Shown: positions 8,104 to 18,879 of the stretch, one piece after another
How positions within the stretch are numbered: position 1 is the stretch's first letter
Layout of the letters: each line of letters opens with the position of its first letter
From: Aurantimonas marina
GTDB lineage: Bacteria > Pseudomonadota > Alphaproteobacteria > Rhizobiales > Rhizobiaceae
Length of the DNA stretch: 64,000 bases
Assembly: GCF_017183135.1 (NCBI RefSeq)
Contig: NZ_JADDXW010000001.1
Location: 1-64,000 of the forward strand
Reading direction: 5' to 3'
Position numbers and translations under genes: made by a program
Notes under the pieces: generated by a model
The model's input: only the letters and a program-made list of their open reading frames with translations
What the model was told of the DNA's origin: nothing
The model's database searches: none

Positions 8104-8784
8104 TCAGAACGGCAACAGGTTGCGGATTTTCGAACCGAGGCCGCCGTCGCTGCCGCGCATTCGCCGCTCCTTGACACTCTCGTCCTCGCCGGGATCGCCG
8201 ACCGGCGCCGTGGCCGCGGGCTTGCGATAGGCAACCGGCGGCTCGCTCAGATATCTGCGCTGGGTCGCGCTGCCCTGCTGACCTTCGCGAAGACGCTGGC
8301 GGACCAGTTCGCCGCGACCTCTCAGTTCTTCGGGGGAAAGCGTGGTGTCGCGGCTGTTACTGTCGAATTTGTGGCCACTACGAGTCGTGCGATCGAGATA
8401 GGCTTGGGTCACGCCTTCCTTTCGCGCCGTCGCGATATCGGCGGGCAGCGGCCCATCGCCCTGATAGGCGGCCGCCTGCAGACGCGCCGCGCGCTGCTCC
8501 GGCGATTCCGGCCAATTGGGATCGTCAGTCGTATTGCGGGCCGCCTGCGGCGGCGGCAAAATGCTGGTGTTCTCGGGCTTCACCAGTTCCGGGCGCGGCG
8601 CATAGGCGATCTCGGCGCCATTATCGCCGCCGCCCCCGAGTGAAACCATGTTGTTGAGGTCGTCGAACAGCGTCTCGCCCTGCGACTTGCCGGTGCCATA
8701 GGTCGGCCCCAGACAGCCGGAGAGGGCCAGCGTCACCGCGCCGAGGGCGATCGCGTGAAACGCGAGCCGAACTGTCTTCATCAT
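8104..8784 (-). CDS. Outer membrane lipoprotein, possibly BamF-like
   Basis: 226 residues. The start at 8784 (tandem ATG ATG) has an AGGGGG ribosome binding site nine bases upstream; a longer frame to 8868 does not. A signal sequence ends in the lipobox LALSGC, so the mature protein should be acylated. The rest is polar and proline-rich with no enzymatic motif (for example AYAPRPELVKPENTSILPPP). The layout recalls alphaproteobacterial BamF/DUF3035 lipoproteins, but the match is from memory and only suggestive. It lies downstream of ileS in the same direction. Confidence 0.72.
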   Translation of the reverse strand: MMKTVRLAFHAIALGAVTLALSGCLGPTYGTGKSQGETLFDDLNNMVSLGGGGDNGAEIAYAPRPELVKPENTSILPPPQAARNTTDDPNWPESPEQRAARLQAAAYQGDGPLPADIATARKEGVTQAYLDRTTRSGHKFDSNSRDTTLSPEELRGRGELVRQRLREGQQGSATQRRYLSEPPVAYRKPAATAPVGDPGEDESVKERRMRGSDGGLGSKIRNLLPF

Positions 8785-8992
8785 ACGATACGGCCCCCTA
8801 GCCGAATTTGCCGCCCTCACGTCAGCGGAGGGGCGGCGTCCGGCATTCGCCGGAAGCGGCCCGCGCATGCCACGAAATTCAGGCGAATTCCGGGCGTATT
8901 TTTAAGACTCTCTCCATCACCACGCAACCGCGGTTGGCGGTTTTACCCCGCAATCTTCGATGGAAGGGCCACCGCCGACGCGATTTATGAGC

Positions 8993-11900
8993 CTATAGCG
9001 AACCTTCAGCCTCCTGGAGGACGCGCGCCGTCGTCACGCCCAATTCCCGCAAAGCCGCAGCGTCCCGCGCCGATACGTAAGGGAAATCGGCATCCGAGCC
9101 GACATCATCGGTGATCTTCCAGGATCGGGCGCATTTCGTCCCCTGCGCCTTGCGGAAGACGACGGCGATGCCGGGCGTGTCGACCAAGCGAAATGCCTCG
9201 ACCGGAGCCGGCTCGGCGGAAATGTCGAGGCCGCTGGTGATGGCGATCTCGGCGAAGTCGACGGACGCGGCCAAAGCGCGCAGATCAGCGTCTTCGAGAT
9301 AAACGACCGGCGCGGCCTCCAGCGACGAGCCGATGGTCTTCGCCCGCCGCTGTTCCTCCAGCGCGCCCATGACGACGCGCCGGACCCGGCGCAACTTCTG
9401 CCAGCGGGCGGCGAGCGCGTCGTCGCGCCAAGCCGGATCGACATCGCGGAAGGATTCCAGATGCACCGACCGCGCCTCCGTATAGCGCGACAGCCACGCC
9501 TCCTCCATGGTGAAGGGCAGCATCGGCGCGAGCCAGGTCACGAGATGGTCGAACAGCGTGCGCACGACCTGCAGCGCAGCCTTGCGGCGGACCGCCGACG
9601 GCGGATCGCAATACAGCGAATCCTTGCGGATGTCGAAGTAGAAGGCCGACAGCTCGACCACGACGAAATCGAGCAGTGCGCGGCTGATCCGCTTGAAGTC
9701 GAAGGAATCGTAGCCCTTGCGGACCACCTCATCGAGCTCGGCGAGCCGGTGCAGCATCAGCCGCTCCAACTCCGGCATCTCGGCCAGCGGCACCGTCTCG
9801 CCCGTGTCGTGGGCGAGCGTTCCGAGCATCCACCGGAGCGTGTTGCGCAGCTTGCGATAGCTGTCGATGTTGGTCTGCAGGATCGTCTTGCCGATCCGCT
9901 GGTCCTCCGTGTAATCGGTCGTGACGACCCACAAGCGCAGAATATCGGCGCCGGACTGCTTGATGATGTCCTGCGGAAAGGTCTGGTTGCCGAGAGACTT
10001 CGACATCTTCCGCCCCTCCTCGTCCATGGTAAAGCCATGGGTCACCACCGCGTTATAAGGCGCCCGGCCGCGCGTGGCGCAGGATTCCAGCAGCGAGGAG
10101 TGGAACCAGCCGCGATGCTGGTCGGAGCCTTCGAGATAAAGATCGGCCGGCCATTTCAGGTCGGGCCGCTTTTCCAGGCAGAAGGCATGGGTCGAGCCGG
10201 AATCGAACCAGACGTCGAGAATGTCGCGGACCATGGTCCATTTCGCCGGATCGTGCTCGTTGCCGAGAAAACGCTCCTTGGCGCCATCGGCGAACCAGGC
10301 GTCGGCGCCCTCTTCCGCGAAGGCTTCCAGGATGCGAGCGTTGACCGCTTCGTCCTTGAGGATCGCGCCATTCTCGTCGGCGAAGACGCAGATCGGCACC
10401 CCCCAGGCCCTTTGCCGGGAGAGCACCCAGTCCGGCCGGTCGGCGATCATGCCGCGCAGCCGGTTCTGGCCGGAGGCCGGAACGAAGCGGGTGGCGTCGA
10501 TGGCGGTGAGCGCACGGGACCGCAGAGTGTCCTCGCCGGAAACGCCGGCGGGGCGCCCATAGCCGCCGAGGTCCTTGTCCATATGGACGAACCATTGCGG
10601 GGTGTTCCTGAAGATCACCGGCTTCTTCGACCGCCAGCTATGCGGATACTGGTGCTTCAACCGGCCGCGCGCCAGCAGATTGTTCCGCTCGATCAGCGCG
10701 GCGATGACGCGCTTGTTGGCGTCGCCCTTCTTGCCCTTGTCGTCGATGACGCGCGCGGGACCGCCTTCGGCGTCCGGACCGAAGCCCGGCGCGTCGCGAG
10801 TGTAGAAACCGTCGTCATCGACGGTAAAGGGGATCGCCGTGTCGATGCCGCGCGCTTCGAGATCGCGCCGCGCCTCCATCCAGGCGTCGAAATCCTCGCG
10901 GCCGTGGCCGGGCGCGGTGTGGACGAAGCCGGTGCCGGCCTCGTCGGTGACGTGCTCGCCGGCGAGAAGGGGAACGGCGAAGCCATAGCCGCCGGCGAGG
11001 CCCTTGAGCGGGTGGTCGCAGGTCAGCACGGCGAGTTCGTCCGCCATGACGTCGGCAACGCGCCGGAATCCCTCCTCTGGAACGCGGCCCTTGGCGAAAA
11101 CGTCGGCGGCGAGAGCGTCGGCGAGGACGAACTTTTCGCCCTGCATAGCCCAGCGCGGAGTGTCAGCGTCGTCCGGCGCGGTGACCTCGTAAAGGCCATA
11201 GGCAATGCGCGGTGAGAAGGCGATCGCCCGGTTGCCGGGAATCGTCCATGGCGTCGTTGTCCAGATGACCACAGAGGCACTCAGAAGCGCATTTCGTTTG
11301 GCGGCGGCCGAGTCAAATGCAGCGTCCATCGAGTTCGCAAAGCCGCTTGATTTATCGCTCTGGCCGATAGCCTCCCGCACCGGAAACTTCACCCAGACCG
11401 TATCCGACTCGTAATCGTCGTACTCGACCTCGGCCTCGGCCAGCGCGGTCTTTTCCACTACCGACCACATGATCGGCTTGGAGCCGCGATAAAGCTGGCC
11501 GGACATGGCGAATTTCAGCAGCTCGCCGGCGATCACCGACTCCGCCCCATAGGCCATGGTCAGATACGGGTCCTTGAAGTCGCCCTCGACGCCGAGGCGG
11601 CGGAATTCCTCGCTCTGGACGCTCACCCAATGGGCGGCGAAGTCGCGGCATTCCTTGCGGAACTCGTTGACCGGCACCTCGTCCTTGTTCTTGCCCTTTG
11701 CCCGGTACTGTTCCTCGATCTTCCACTCAATCGGCAGGCCGTGGCAATCCCAGCCGGGGACGTAATTGGAATCGTAGCCGCGCATCTGGAACGAGCGGGT
11801 GACGACGTCCTTGAGGATCTTGTTGAGCGCGTGGCCGATATGCAGATGCCCGTTGGCATAGGGCGGCCCGTCATGCAGGACGTATTTCGGCCGGCCCGCC

Positions 11901-12073
11901 GATTCCTTGCGCAAGGTGCCGTAGAGATCCATCGCGTCCCATTTGACGATCCATTCCGGCTCGGCCTTGGGCAGGCCGGCGCGCATCGGAAAGTCGGTCT
12001 CGGGCAGGAACAGCGTCTTGGAATAGTCGACGGTGCCGTCGGGGGTCTTGGTGTCGCTCATGATGTCAGCCAT
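8993..12073 (-). CDS. ileS: Isoleucyl-tRNA synthetase
   Basis: 1026 residues, class I synthetase charging tRNA-Ile. The HIGH motif appears as GHLHIGHAL near residue 77, the KMSKS loop near residue 690, and the large editing domain lies between them. I chose the ATG at 12073 because GGCGGACG lies just upstream; ATGs at 12103 and 12061 are alternatives. The C-terminal zinc-binding knuckle seen in E. coli IleS is degenerate: only KCARSWK remains and the second cysteine pair is absent. The leader of about 250 bases upstream shows no T-box. Confidence 0.95.
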   Translation of the reverse strand: MADIMSDTKTPDGTVDYSKTLFLPETDFPMRAGLPKAEPEWIVKWDAMDLYGTLRKESAGRPKYVLHDGPPYANGHLHIGHALNKILKDVVTRSFQMRGYDSNYVPGWDCHGLPIEWKIEEQYRAKGKNKDEVPVNEFRKECRDFAAHWVSVQSEEFRRLGVEGDFKDPYLTMAYGAESVIAGELLKFAMSGQLYRGSKPIMWSVVEKTALAEAEVEYDDYESDTVWVKFPVREAIGQSDKSSGFANSMDAAFDSAAAKRNALLSASVVIWTTTPWTIPGNRAIAFSPRIAYGLYEVTAPDDADTPRWAMQGEKFVLADALAADVFAKGRVPEEGFRRVADVMADELAVLTCDHPLKGLAGGYGFAVPLLAGEHVTDEAGTGFVHTAPGHGREDFDAWMEARRDLEARGIDTAIPFTVDDDGFYTRDAPGFGPDAEGGPARVIDDKGKKGDANKRVIAALIERNNLLARGRLKHQYPHSWRSKKPVIFRNTPQWFVHMDKDLGGYGRPAGVSGEDTLRSRALTAIDATRFVPASGQNRLRGMIADRPDWVLSRQRAWGVPICVFADENGAILKDEAVNARILEAFAEEGADAWFADGAKERFLGNEHDPAKWTMVRDILDVWFDSGSTHAFCLEKRPDLKWPADLYLEGSDQHRGWFHSSLLESCATRGRAPYNAVVTHGFTMDEEGRKMSKSLGNQTFPQDIIKQSGADILRLWVVTTDYTEDQRIGKTILQTNIDSYRKLRNTLRWMLGTLAHDTGETVPLAEMPELERLMLHRLAELDEVVRKGYDSFDFKRISRALLDFVVVELSAFYFDIRKDSLYCDPPSAVRRKAALQVVRTLFDHLVTWLAPMLPFTMEEAWLSRYTEARSVHLESFRDVDPAWRDDALAARWQKLRRVRRVVMGALEEQRRAKTIGSSLEAAPVVYLEDADLRALAASVDFAEIAITSGLDISAEPAPVEAFRLVDTPGIAVVFRKAQGTKCARSWKITDDVGSDADFPYVSARDAAALRELGVTTARVLQEAEGSL

Positions 12074-12372
12074 GTCGTCCGCCGCGAACAAAGCACGGCA
12101 CAAAGGAAAAAAGCGGTGGTGGCGCGGCGGCCGGCAAACCCGGACCCTCCCCGGCAGAAGCCGGTCAGAAGGCCGGGCGGCTAATTCGTATGACGAAATG
12201 CGCGCGCGGACTGAGCATGGCCCGAGCCTTTAGCAAGTCCGGCCAGCGAAGGAAAGGCGCGCGATGGACACCCTCAAGCGCGGAGACTCGCGCTGGCTCC
12301 CAGGCCAAAAGACATAATTTGGACGCCGTACTCCGGCATCACTATCTACAAGCCAGATAGACAGAGGTCGCG

Positions 12373-12726
12373 ATGCCCCATCTCTTTCGCTTTCTCGCCC
12401 GCAACGCGCTGATCGGCTTTTGTGCCGCCGCGTTCTTCGTCGCCGTGCTGGCGCTTGCCGATATCGGCGGTTTCGGGACGGTGATCGCCCGCTCGGATTC
12501 CGGCTCGCTGGCGATCGGGCTGGTTATCTATTTCCTCGGCCTCACCTTTTCGAGCGTTCAGATCGGCATGGTGATCATGCTCAACGGGCGCTTTCCCGAC
12601 GATGACGAGGGTCCGAAGGGGGGCAAGCGCAAACGCTTGGCCGGGTGGCTCTCTCCCCCGGCCGCTCGCTCGCCGATCATGGTGCCGGCTCCGGCGCCGA
12701 GACCAAGGCGGCCGCTTCGCGGGTAG
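12373..12726 (+). CDS. Small conserved membrane protein
   Basis: 117 residues with two predicted transmembrane helices at about residues 10-32 and 44-68, then a basic and proline-rich cytoplasmic tail. No catalytic motif is visible and I do not know a function. It stands alone between ileS and the toxin-antitoxin pair. A CTATCT/AGATAG inverted repeat (12342-12360) ends 12 bases before the start codon and could be an operator. The roughly 300 bases between it and ileS hold nothing else I can name. Confidence 0.65.
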   Translation: MPHLFRFLARNALIGFCAAAFFVAVLALADIGGFGTVIARSDSGSLAIGLVIYFLGLTFSSVQIGMVIMLNGRFPDDDEGPKGGKRKRLAGWLSPPAARSPIMVPAPAPRPRRPLRG

Positions 12727-12776
12727 ATCGACCGCAGACGCGCACATTGCAATGCGCTGTTCATCTCAAGCGACCG

Positions 12777-13115
12777 TCATCGCGAGGTCGAGCGCTCATC
12801 ATGACCGCTCAACGTATTCAGATGAACGGGGGGATGGTCGGGAAAGGTGACGACCAGATCCAGTTCGCCGCCCATCGCTTCGATATAGCTGCGCAGTGTC
12901 GACAGAAGCACGTCCGAACGCTTTTCCAGGCGCGAGATATTATCCTGGGTGACGCCCAAGACCTCCGCAAGGCGGACCTGGGTCATTTCGCGTGCTTTGC
13001 GCAGCTCCTGAAGCGTCTTGTATTCGGCGATCAGGTTTTTCGAGCGGGCCTTTGCCTGCTTCCTTTGCTCGGCCGTCATGTGTCTTGCAAAGACATGCTT
13101 TGCCGAAACCGTCAT
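12777..13115 (-). CDS. XRE-family antitoxin, HigA-like
   Basis: 112 residues with a helix-turn-helix of the Cro/C1 type at about residues 42-66 (LAEVLGVTQDNISRLEKR). Its start codon overlaps the stop of the toxin gene by four bases (ATGA), so the order is toxin first, antitoxin second, as in higBA loci. It should neutralise the toxin and repress the operon. It is close to the relB/higA helix-turn-helix antitoxins rather than ribbon-helix-helix types. Confidence 0.85.
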   Translation of the reverse strand: MTVSAKHVFARHMTAEQRKQAKARSKNLIAEYKTLQELRKAREMTQVRLAEVLGVTQDNISRLEKRSDVLLSTLRSYIEAMGGELDLVVTFPDHPPVHLNTLSGHDERSTSR

Positions 13116-13474
13116 GGCGAACCTCCTTTCAATTCATCGAGATGCTGATCAAAGCGCTTATCGGCTATCGTCAGGAGCTTCTTGTAAAAGCGCTTTTCGT
13201 TCGATCCGGACTTATCGCCGCCGACGAGCAGAATGGCTTTTCTTTCAGGGTCGAACGCATAGGCGACCCGCCACACACCGTTATCTGCCTTAAAACGAAG
13301 CTCCTTCATATTGGCGTGCTTCGATCCGTTCAGCGTATCGGCATGGGGACGACTCAGCGCCGGGCCAAACTCTTCCAGCAGGCCGACCACCGCCGCCAGT
13401 TCGATCTTTACCCCATCGGCGAATTCGCCAAACTCGTCCGCAAATTCACCGTGGAAGCTGACGGCCCAAACCAT
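13112..13474 (-). CDS. RelE/HigB-superfamily toxin (Gp49-like)
   Basis: 120 residues from the ATG at 13474. Predicted ribosome-dependent mRNA interferase. Family landmarks are GPALSRPHADTLNGS, the strand NMKELRF, AFDPERKAILLVGGDK, and the C-terminal IADKRFDQHLDEL. A longer frame to 13516 would start inside a dyad (about 13499-13518, AAGC/GCTT core with ATAT ends) that more probably is the autoregulatory operator. The pair sits between ribF and a lone membrane protein gene, with its own direction and spacing, so it is likely an acquired module. Confidence 0.85.
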   Translation of the reverse strand: MVWAVSFHGEFADEFGEFADGVKIELAAVVGLLEEFGPALSRPHADTLNGSKHANMKELRFKADNGVWRVAYAFDPERKAILLVGGDKSGSNEKRFYKKLLTIADKRFDQHLDELKGGSP

Positions 13475-13573
13475 ATCGTGGATTATGCACTCAAAGCCAT
13501 ATGCTTTCAAGCACATATATAGCCTGACCGGCCGTCCAACCCGCCAGCGGCGGTGGCGTCATCGGCGGCTTCG

Positions 13574-14557
13574 TCAGAAGGAAATTGCGTTATCCAGCGC
13601 CGACAGCGGCGCCACGCCCGCGAGCAAGGCCCGCGCCTCTGCAGTGTCGCGATCCATCCGGGCGACAAGCGCCTCGGCGCTCTCGAAACGCGCCTCGCCG
13701 CGCAAGAAGGCGAAGATCGAGACGTCGACTGCCTCGCCATAAAGATCGCCGGAAAAGTCGAACAGGAAGGTCTCGAACAGCGCCGCACCATTGTCGAAGG
13801 TTGGTCGGCGGCCGAAGCTGGCGACGCCGTCATGGAGCGTGCCGTCGGGCCGGCGCAGGCGCACGGCATAGATGCCGTGTTTCAGCATATCGTCCGGTTC
13901 AAGCAGCAGATTGGCGGTGGGATAGCCTAGCGTGCGGCCGAGCTTCTGGCCGTGGCGTATCTCGCCGCGGATCGTCCAGCGATAGCCGAACAGGCCGGCG
14001 GCCTCAGCGACGCTGCCGGCTTCGAGCAACGCGCGGATGCGGCTCGACGACACTGTCTCACCGCCCTCATCAGTGAAAGCCGGCACCAGCGTCACACCAA
14101 AGCCCTGGCGTGGGCCCGCCTCGGCAAGGGTTTGCGGGGTGCCGCCGCGTTTGGCGCCATAATGGAAGTCGAAACCCGCGACCACATGATGGGACTTCAG
14201 GCAATCGACGAGAACGGTTTCGACGAAGGCGTCCGGTTCCAGCGCGGCAAAGTCCCGGTCGAAAGGCTGCTCGACCACCGCGTCGAAGCCGAGCGCCCCG
14301 AGCAGCCGTGCTTTCATCGGCGCCGGCGTCAATCGTGCCACCGGCATGTCGGGACGGAAGACCGTGCGCGGATGCGGCTCGAAGGTGAGGCAGACGAGCG
14401 GCCGGCCCTCGGCCGCGGCCAATTCGCGCGCGACCGCGAGCACCGCCTGGTGGCCGCGATGCACGCCGTCGAAATTGCCGACCGCGACGATGCAGCCGGC
14501 AAGGCTCTCGGGGATGTCCGCAATGCCGCCAAGTCGCAGCGCGGCGCCTTTCATCAT
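13574..14557 (-). CDS. ribF: Bifunctional riboflavin kinase / FAD synthetase
   Basis: 327 residues, making FMN and then FAD. The N-terminal adenylyltransferase has [10 protein letters not shown] near residue 27. The C-terminal kinase has [11 protein letters not shown] and the end motif [10 protein letters not shown]. It overlaps the stop of the upstream HAD phosphatase by four bases (ATGA), so the two are co-translated. This pairing is common in Rhizobiales next to ileS. Confidence 0.95.
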   Translation of the reverse strand: MMKGAALRLGGIADIPESLAGCIVAVGNFDGVHRGHQAVLAVARELAAAEGRPLVCLTFEPHPRTVFRPDMPVARLTPAPMKARLLGALGFDAVVEQPFDRDFAALEPDAFVETVLVDCLKSHHVVAGFDFHYGAKRGGTPQTLAEAGPRQGFGVTLVPAFTDEGGETVSSSRIRALLEAGSVAEAAGLFGYRWTIRGEIRHGQKLGRTLGYPTANLLLEPDDMLKHGIYAVRLRRPDGTLHDGVASFGRRPTFDNGAALFETFLFDFSGDLYGEAVDVSIFAFLRGEARFESAEALVARMDRDTAEARALLAGVAPLSALDNAISF

Positions 14558-15417
14558 GCCAGCGCCGCCATGAAATAGCGGGCGTCGAGACCGCGTTCGC
14601 GCAAGACCCGCGCAACCGCCTCGGCGTCGGGGCTCGACCCGCCGAACTCGTCGCCGTGGACGCCGTCGGTGATCAGCAGCACGTCGATGCCGAAATCATT
14701 GGCGCCCTTGATGTCGGTCATCAGGCCGTCGCCGATGGCGAGAATGCGCGCGCGATCGGACATGCCCGCCACCCGGGTCGCCACGTCGTAGATCGGCCGA
14801 TGTGGCTTGCCCGCGAGATGGACCGTCGCTCCGAGAGCGGCATAGTCGCGCGCCAGCGCGCCGGCACAGTAAATCAACCGGTCGCCGCGATGCACGACGA
14901 TGTCGGGATTGGCGCAGATCATCGGCAGACTGCGGGAATGCAGGCGGGACAGCAGATCGCCATAGTCCGCGGGCGTCTCGGCCTCGTCATCGTAAAGACC
15001 GGTCGCCACAATCGCCGCCGCGTCCGTCGCGTCGACCCGCTCGACGCCCAGCCCGTCGAACAGCTCGATGTCCCGTGCCGGGCCGAGATGGAAGACCGGC
15101 CCGCCGGTTTCCGCGATCAGCGCGCGGGTGGCGTCGCCGGAGGTGACGACCGCATCATAGGCGTCGCGCGAAAACTCCAGCGCATCGAGTTGCCCGACGA
15201 CGCTGGCCGAAGGGCGCGGCGAATTGGTCAACAGGACCACTTTGGCGCCCGCCGCGCGCGCGGCCTCCAAGGCGGCTTCGGCGGCCGGGTGCTTGCGCTC
15301 GCCATTGTGGACGACGCCCCACACATCGCAGAACAGCGCGTCGTAGCCGGTGGAAATTTCGGCCAGAGCCTTTATCTTGCGACTAATGCCGGAAAAACCG
15401 GAAGTGGTGCTATGCAT
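14554..15417 (-). CDS. HAD-superfamily phosphatase, TIGR01459 type
   Basis: 287 residues from the ATG at 15417; a longer frame to 15573 has no homologous N-terminus. HAD motif I is [11 protein letters not shown], motif II is LLTNSPRP, and the late motif is [14 protein letters not shown], placing it with NagD/AraL-like class IIA phosphatases. Probably dephosphorylates a small sugar phosphate or a flavin or nucleotide intermediate. Overlap with ribF hints at riboflavin or FMN metabolism, but that is inference. Divergent from groES. Confidence 0.85.
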   Translation of the reverse strand: MHSTTSGFSGISRKIKALAEISTGYDALFCDVWGVVHNGERKHPAAEAALEAARAAGAKVVLLTNSPRPSASVVGQLDALEFSRDAYDAVVTSGDATRALIAETGGPVFHLGPARDIELFDGLGVERVDATDAAAIVATGLYDDEAETPADYGDLLSRLHSRSLPMICANPDIVVHRGDRLIYCAGALARDYAALGATVHLAGKPHRPIYDVATRVAGMSDRARILAIGDGLMTDIKGANDFGIDVLLITDGVHGDEFGGSSPDAEAVARVLRERGLDARYFMAALA

Positions 15418-15573
15418 CGACGGCCCGCTGTCTTTCAACTCATCGCCCGAGGCGATAGAGGGGGGCCGTCGACGGGTCAAGGCAATGGTCCGGTCAGGCC
15501 GGTGGCCCGTGGGAAAGAGTTTTATCCGGCCTGGCCAGACATAAAAAATCCAGTCGTTCCCCGTGCCCGACAT

Positions 15574-15606
15574 CTTGACACCAGGCCGCGCGTCACCCTA
15601 TCTGCC
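15574..15606 (+). promoter_or_regulatory. RpoH-type promoter of groESL
   Basis: CTTG (15574-15577), 19 bases, then CCTATCTGCC. The alphaproteobacterial heat-shock consensus is about CTTG, 17-18 bases, CYTATNTNNG. The -10 matches at nine of ten positions and the spacer is one base long. The CIRCE element follows directly at the expected start of transcription. Confidence 0.5.
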
Positions 15607-15612
15607 TCGTCG

Positions 15613-15639
15613 TTAGCACTCTCCATTGGTGAGTGCCAA
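15613..15639. promoter_or_regulatory. CIRCE operator (HrcA binding site)
   Basis: TTAGCACTC, nine bases, GAGTGCCAA. The consensus is TTAGCACTC-N9-GAGTGCTAA, so there is one mismatch. It lies 63 bases upstream of groES, where HrcA repression of groESL is classical in alphaproteobacteria. hrcA itself is not in the window. Confidence 0.95.
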
Positions 15640-15702
15640 ATTCTTCGAGCCGGGTCCCGTTCTGGGTCCGGCCGTATTCGTTCAACGAAGGGTTCAACGA
15701 AC

Positions 15703-15999
15703 ATGGCAGCTGTGAATTTCCGTCCCCTGCACGATCGCGTCGTGGTACGCCGGGTGGAATCCGAAGCGAAGACCGCTGGCGGAATCATCATTCCGGACAC
15801 GGCCAAGGAAAAGCCCCAGGAAGGCGAGATCATCGCCGTCGGCTCCGGCGCACGTGACGAGTCCGGCAAGGTGGTTCCGCTCGACGTCAAGGCCGGCGAC
15901 CGCGTGCTGTTCGGCAAATGGTCGGGCACTGAGGTCAAGCTCAACGGCGAAGACCTCCTGATCATGAAGGAATCCGACATCATGGGCGTCGTCGCCTAA
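15703..15999 (+). CDS. groES: Co-chaperonin GroES
   Basis: 98 residues, cap of the GroEL chamber. Typical start [12 protein letters not shown], mobile loop around [17 protein letters not shown], and end [16 protein letters not shown]. The ATG at 15703 gives the standard length; longer in-frame sequence upstream is the CIRCE and promoter region. Followed after 84 bases by groEL. Confidence 0.97.
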   Translation: MAAVNFRPLHDRVVVRRVESEAKTAGGIIIPDTAKEKPQEGEIIAVGSGARDESGKVVPLDVKAGDRVLFGKWSGTEVKLNGEDLLIMKESDIMGVVA

Positions 16000-17736
<1,737 letters not shown>

Positions 17737-17801
17737 GAAGCCGTCAGGGCTTCGCGGAAGACCATCAAGCCGCCCAGCACCGAAAAGCACTGTAACGATC
17801 T

Positions 17802-17837
17802 GGAAGGGGCTCGGCATCGCCGGGCCCCTTCCCTTTT
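17802..17837 (+). terminator. Intrinsic terminator of groESL
   Basis: A 13-bp stem (GGAAGGGGCTCGG against CCGGGCCCCTTCC, one G-U pair) with a five-base loop, followed by CTTTT. Located 66 bases after the groEL stop. Confidence 0.85.
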
Positions 17838-17871
17838 GCGCGCCCGGCGAACGAATTCCCGCTCGGCCAAG

Positions 17872-17896
17872 GGAACGCGACCTAAAAAAATGCGTT
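17872..17896 (+). promoter_or_regulatory. EcfG-type general stress promoter of csbD
   Basis: GGAAC (17872-17876), 16 bases, CGTT (17893-17896), an exact match to the alphaproteobacterial EcfG consensus. It sits 54 bases upstream of csbD and downstream of the groESL terminator, so csbD is independently transcribed. Confidence 0.8.
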
Positions 17897-17950
17897 TGTT
17901 CTCCGAAGCCCGGCGGTTCGCCGGACTATTTTTCTGAAAGGAATGGAATC

Positions 17951-18133
17951 ATGGTCGACAAGAACGAGATCAAGGGTGGCGCCAAGGAAATGGGCGGCAA
18001 CATTAAGGAAGCGGCTGGAAAGGCGGTTGGCAACGAGCGCATGGAAGCCGAGGGCACGGTCGATCAGGCCGAGGGCAAGACGCAGAAGAACTACGGCAAG
18101 GTCAAGGATGCTGCGCGCGACCAGATGAAGTGA
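17951..18133 (+). CDS. CsbD-family stress protein
   Basis: 60 residues, small charged helical protein of the CsbD family (KNEIKGGAKEMGGNIKEAAGKA at the start, split by me: KNEIKGGAKEMGG then NIKEAAGKA). CsbD proteins accumulate in general stress but have no defined activity. The ATG at 17951 has AAGGA upstream. The EcfG-type promoter and the terminator make this a monocistronic stress gene. Confidence 0.9.
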   Translation: MVDKNEIKGGAKEMGGNIKEAAGKAVGNERMEAEGTVDQAEGKTQKNYGKVKDAARDQMK

Positions 18134-18160
18134 CCATTGGTCGCACCGGACCGACATCGA

Positions 18161-18193
18161 GGGCTGCTCCATGGCTGGAGCGGCCCTTTTGTT
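18161..18193 (+). terminator. Intrinsic terminator of csbD
   Basis: Stem GGGCTGCTCC against GGAGCGGCCC (ten pairs, one G-U) with a six-base loop, then TTTTGTTT. Twenty-eight bases after the csbD stop. Confidence 0.88.
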
Positions 18194-18405
18194 TCGGCCC
18201 CCTCGTCAGCGTCAGTGGGCAACGACTGCCTGCCATCACCGCCGTGATCGCTGTCAGTGGGTTCGCCCACCGGCTGTAGGCGAACACAGAGTTCGTTTTC
18301 CCGCCGGACAGCTGCACTTGTCTCGCGCAAGGCCACGGCTAAATTTTAGTGAATTCTAATTTTCGGTCGCATGGGATCTCCGGCCGCTCCCTTTCAGCCA
18401 ACCGC

Positions 18406-18412
18406 AAGGAGG
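18406..18412 (+). promoter_or_regulatory. Strong Shine-Dalgarno that fixes a TTG start
   Basis: AAGGAGG five bases before TTG at 18418. The upstream ATG at 18349 has no such site and would add 23 residues not seen in the family. Confidence 0.8.
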
Positions 18413-18417
18413 CTCGC

Positions 18418-18876
18418 TTGATCAATTTCACGCTTAACGGCGAAGAGAAGACGTTCGACGGTGATCCCGACACACCGCTGCTGTGGGTGATCCGCGACGC
18501 GGAAAAACTGACCGGCACGAAATATGGCTGCGGCATCGCCCAATGCGGCGCCTGTACCGTCCATCTCGACGGCATGACCCGTCGCTCCTGCATTACCCCC
18601 ATCTCCACGGTCGACGGCTCCACCGTTACCACCATCGAGGGGGCCGAGGGTCGCGAGGCCGAGGCGGTCCAGGCTGCCTGGACGGCGATCGACGTGCCCC
18701 AATGCGGCTATTGCCAGTCCGGCCAGATCATGTCGGCTGTCTCACTGCTGCAGTTCAATCCCGAGCCGAGCGACGAGGACATCGACAACGCCATGGCCGG
18801 CAACATTTGCCGTTGCGCCACCTATGTCCGCATCCGTCAGGCGATTCACGACGCCGCCGCGAAGCTGGAGGGCTGA
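18418..18876 (+). CDS. iorA: Molybdenum hydroxylase small [2Fe-2S] subunit (isoquinoline 1-oxidoreductase alpha type)
   Basis: 152 residues from a TTG start with a near-perfect Shine-Dalgarno. Two [2Fe-2S] clusters are readable: a plant-ferredoxin type with Cys38, Cys43, Cys46 and Cys58, and a second with Cys96, Cys99, Cys131 and Cys133 (CGYC and CRC). It passes electrons from the molybdenum subunit encoded three bases downstream. Isoquinoline 1-oxidoreductase is the namesake, but the true substrate, perhaps an N-heterocycle or aldehyde, cannot be read from the sequence. Confidence 0.88.
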   Translation: MINFTLNGEEKTFDGDPDTPLLWVIRDAEKLTGTKYGCGIAQCGACTVHLDGMTRRSCITPISTVDGSTVTTIEGAEGREAEAVQAAWTAIDVPQCGYCQSGQIMSAVSLLQFNPEPSDEDIDNAMAGNICRCATYVRIRQAIHDAAAKLEG

Positions 18877-18879
18877 CCC

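Noticed and set aside
9461..11215. 584-codon plus-strand frame over ileS
   Set aside because: Antisense shadow with no recognisable domain.
12074..12372. T-box or other riboswitch in the ileS leader
   Set aside because: No T-box consensus or specifier hairpin visible; T-boxes are mainly a Gram-positive feature.
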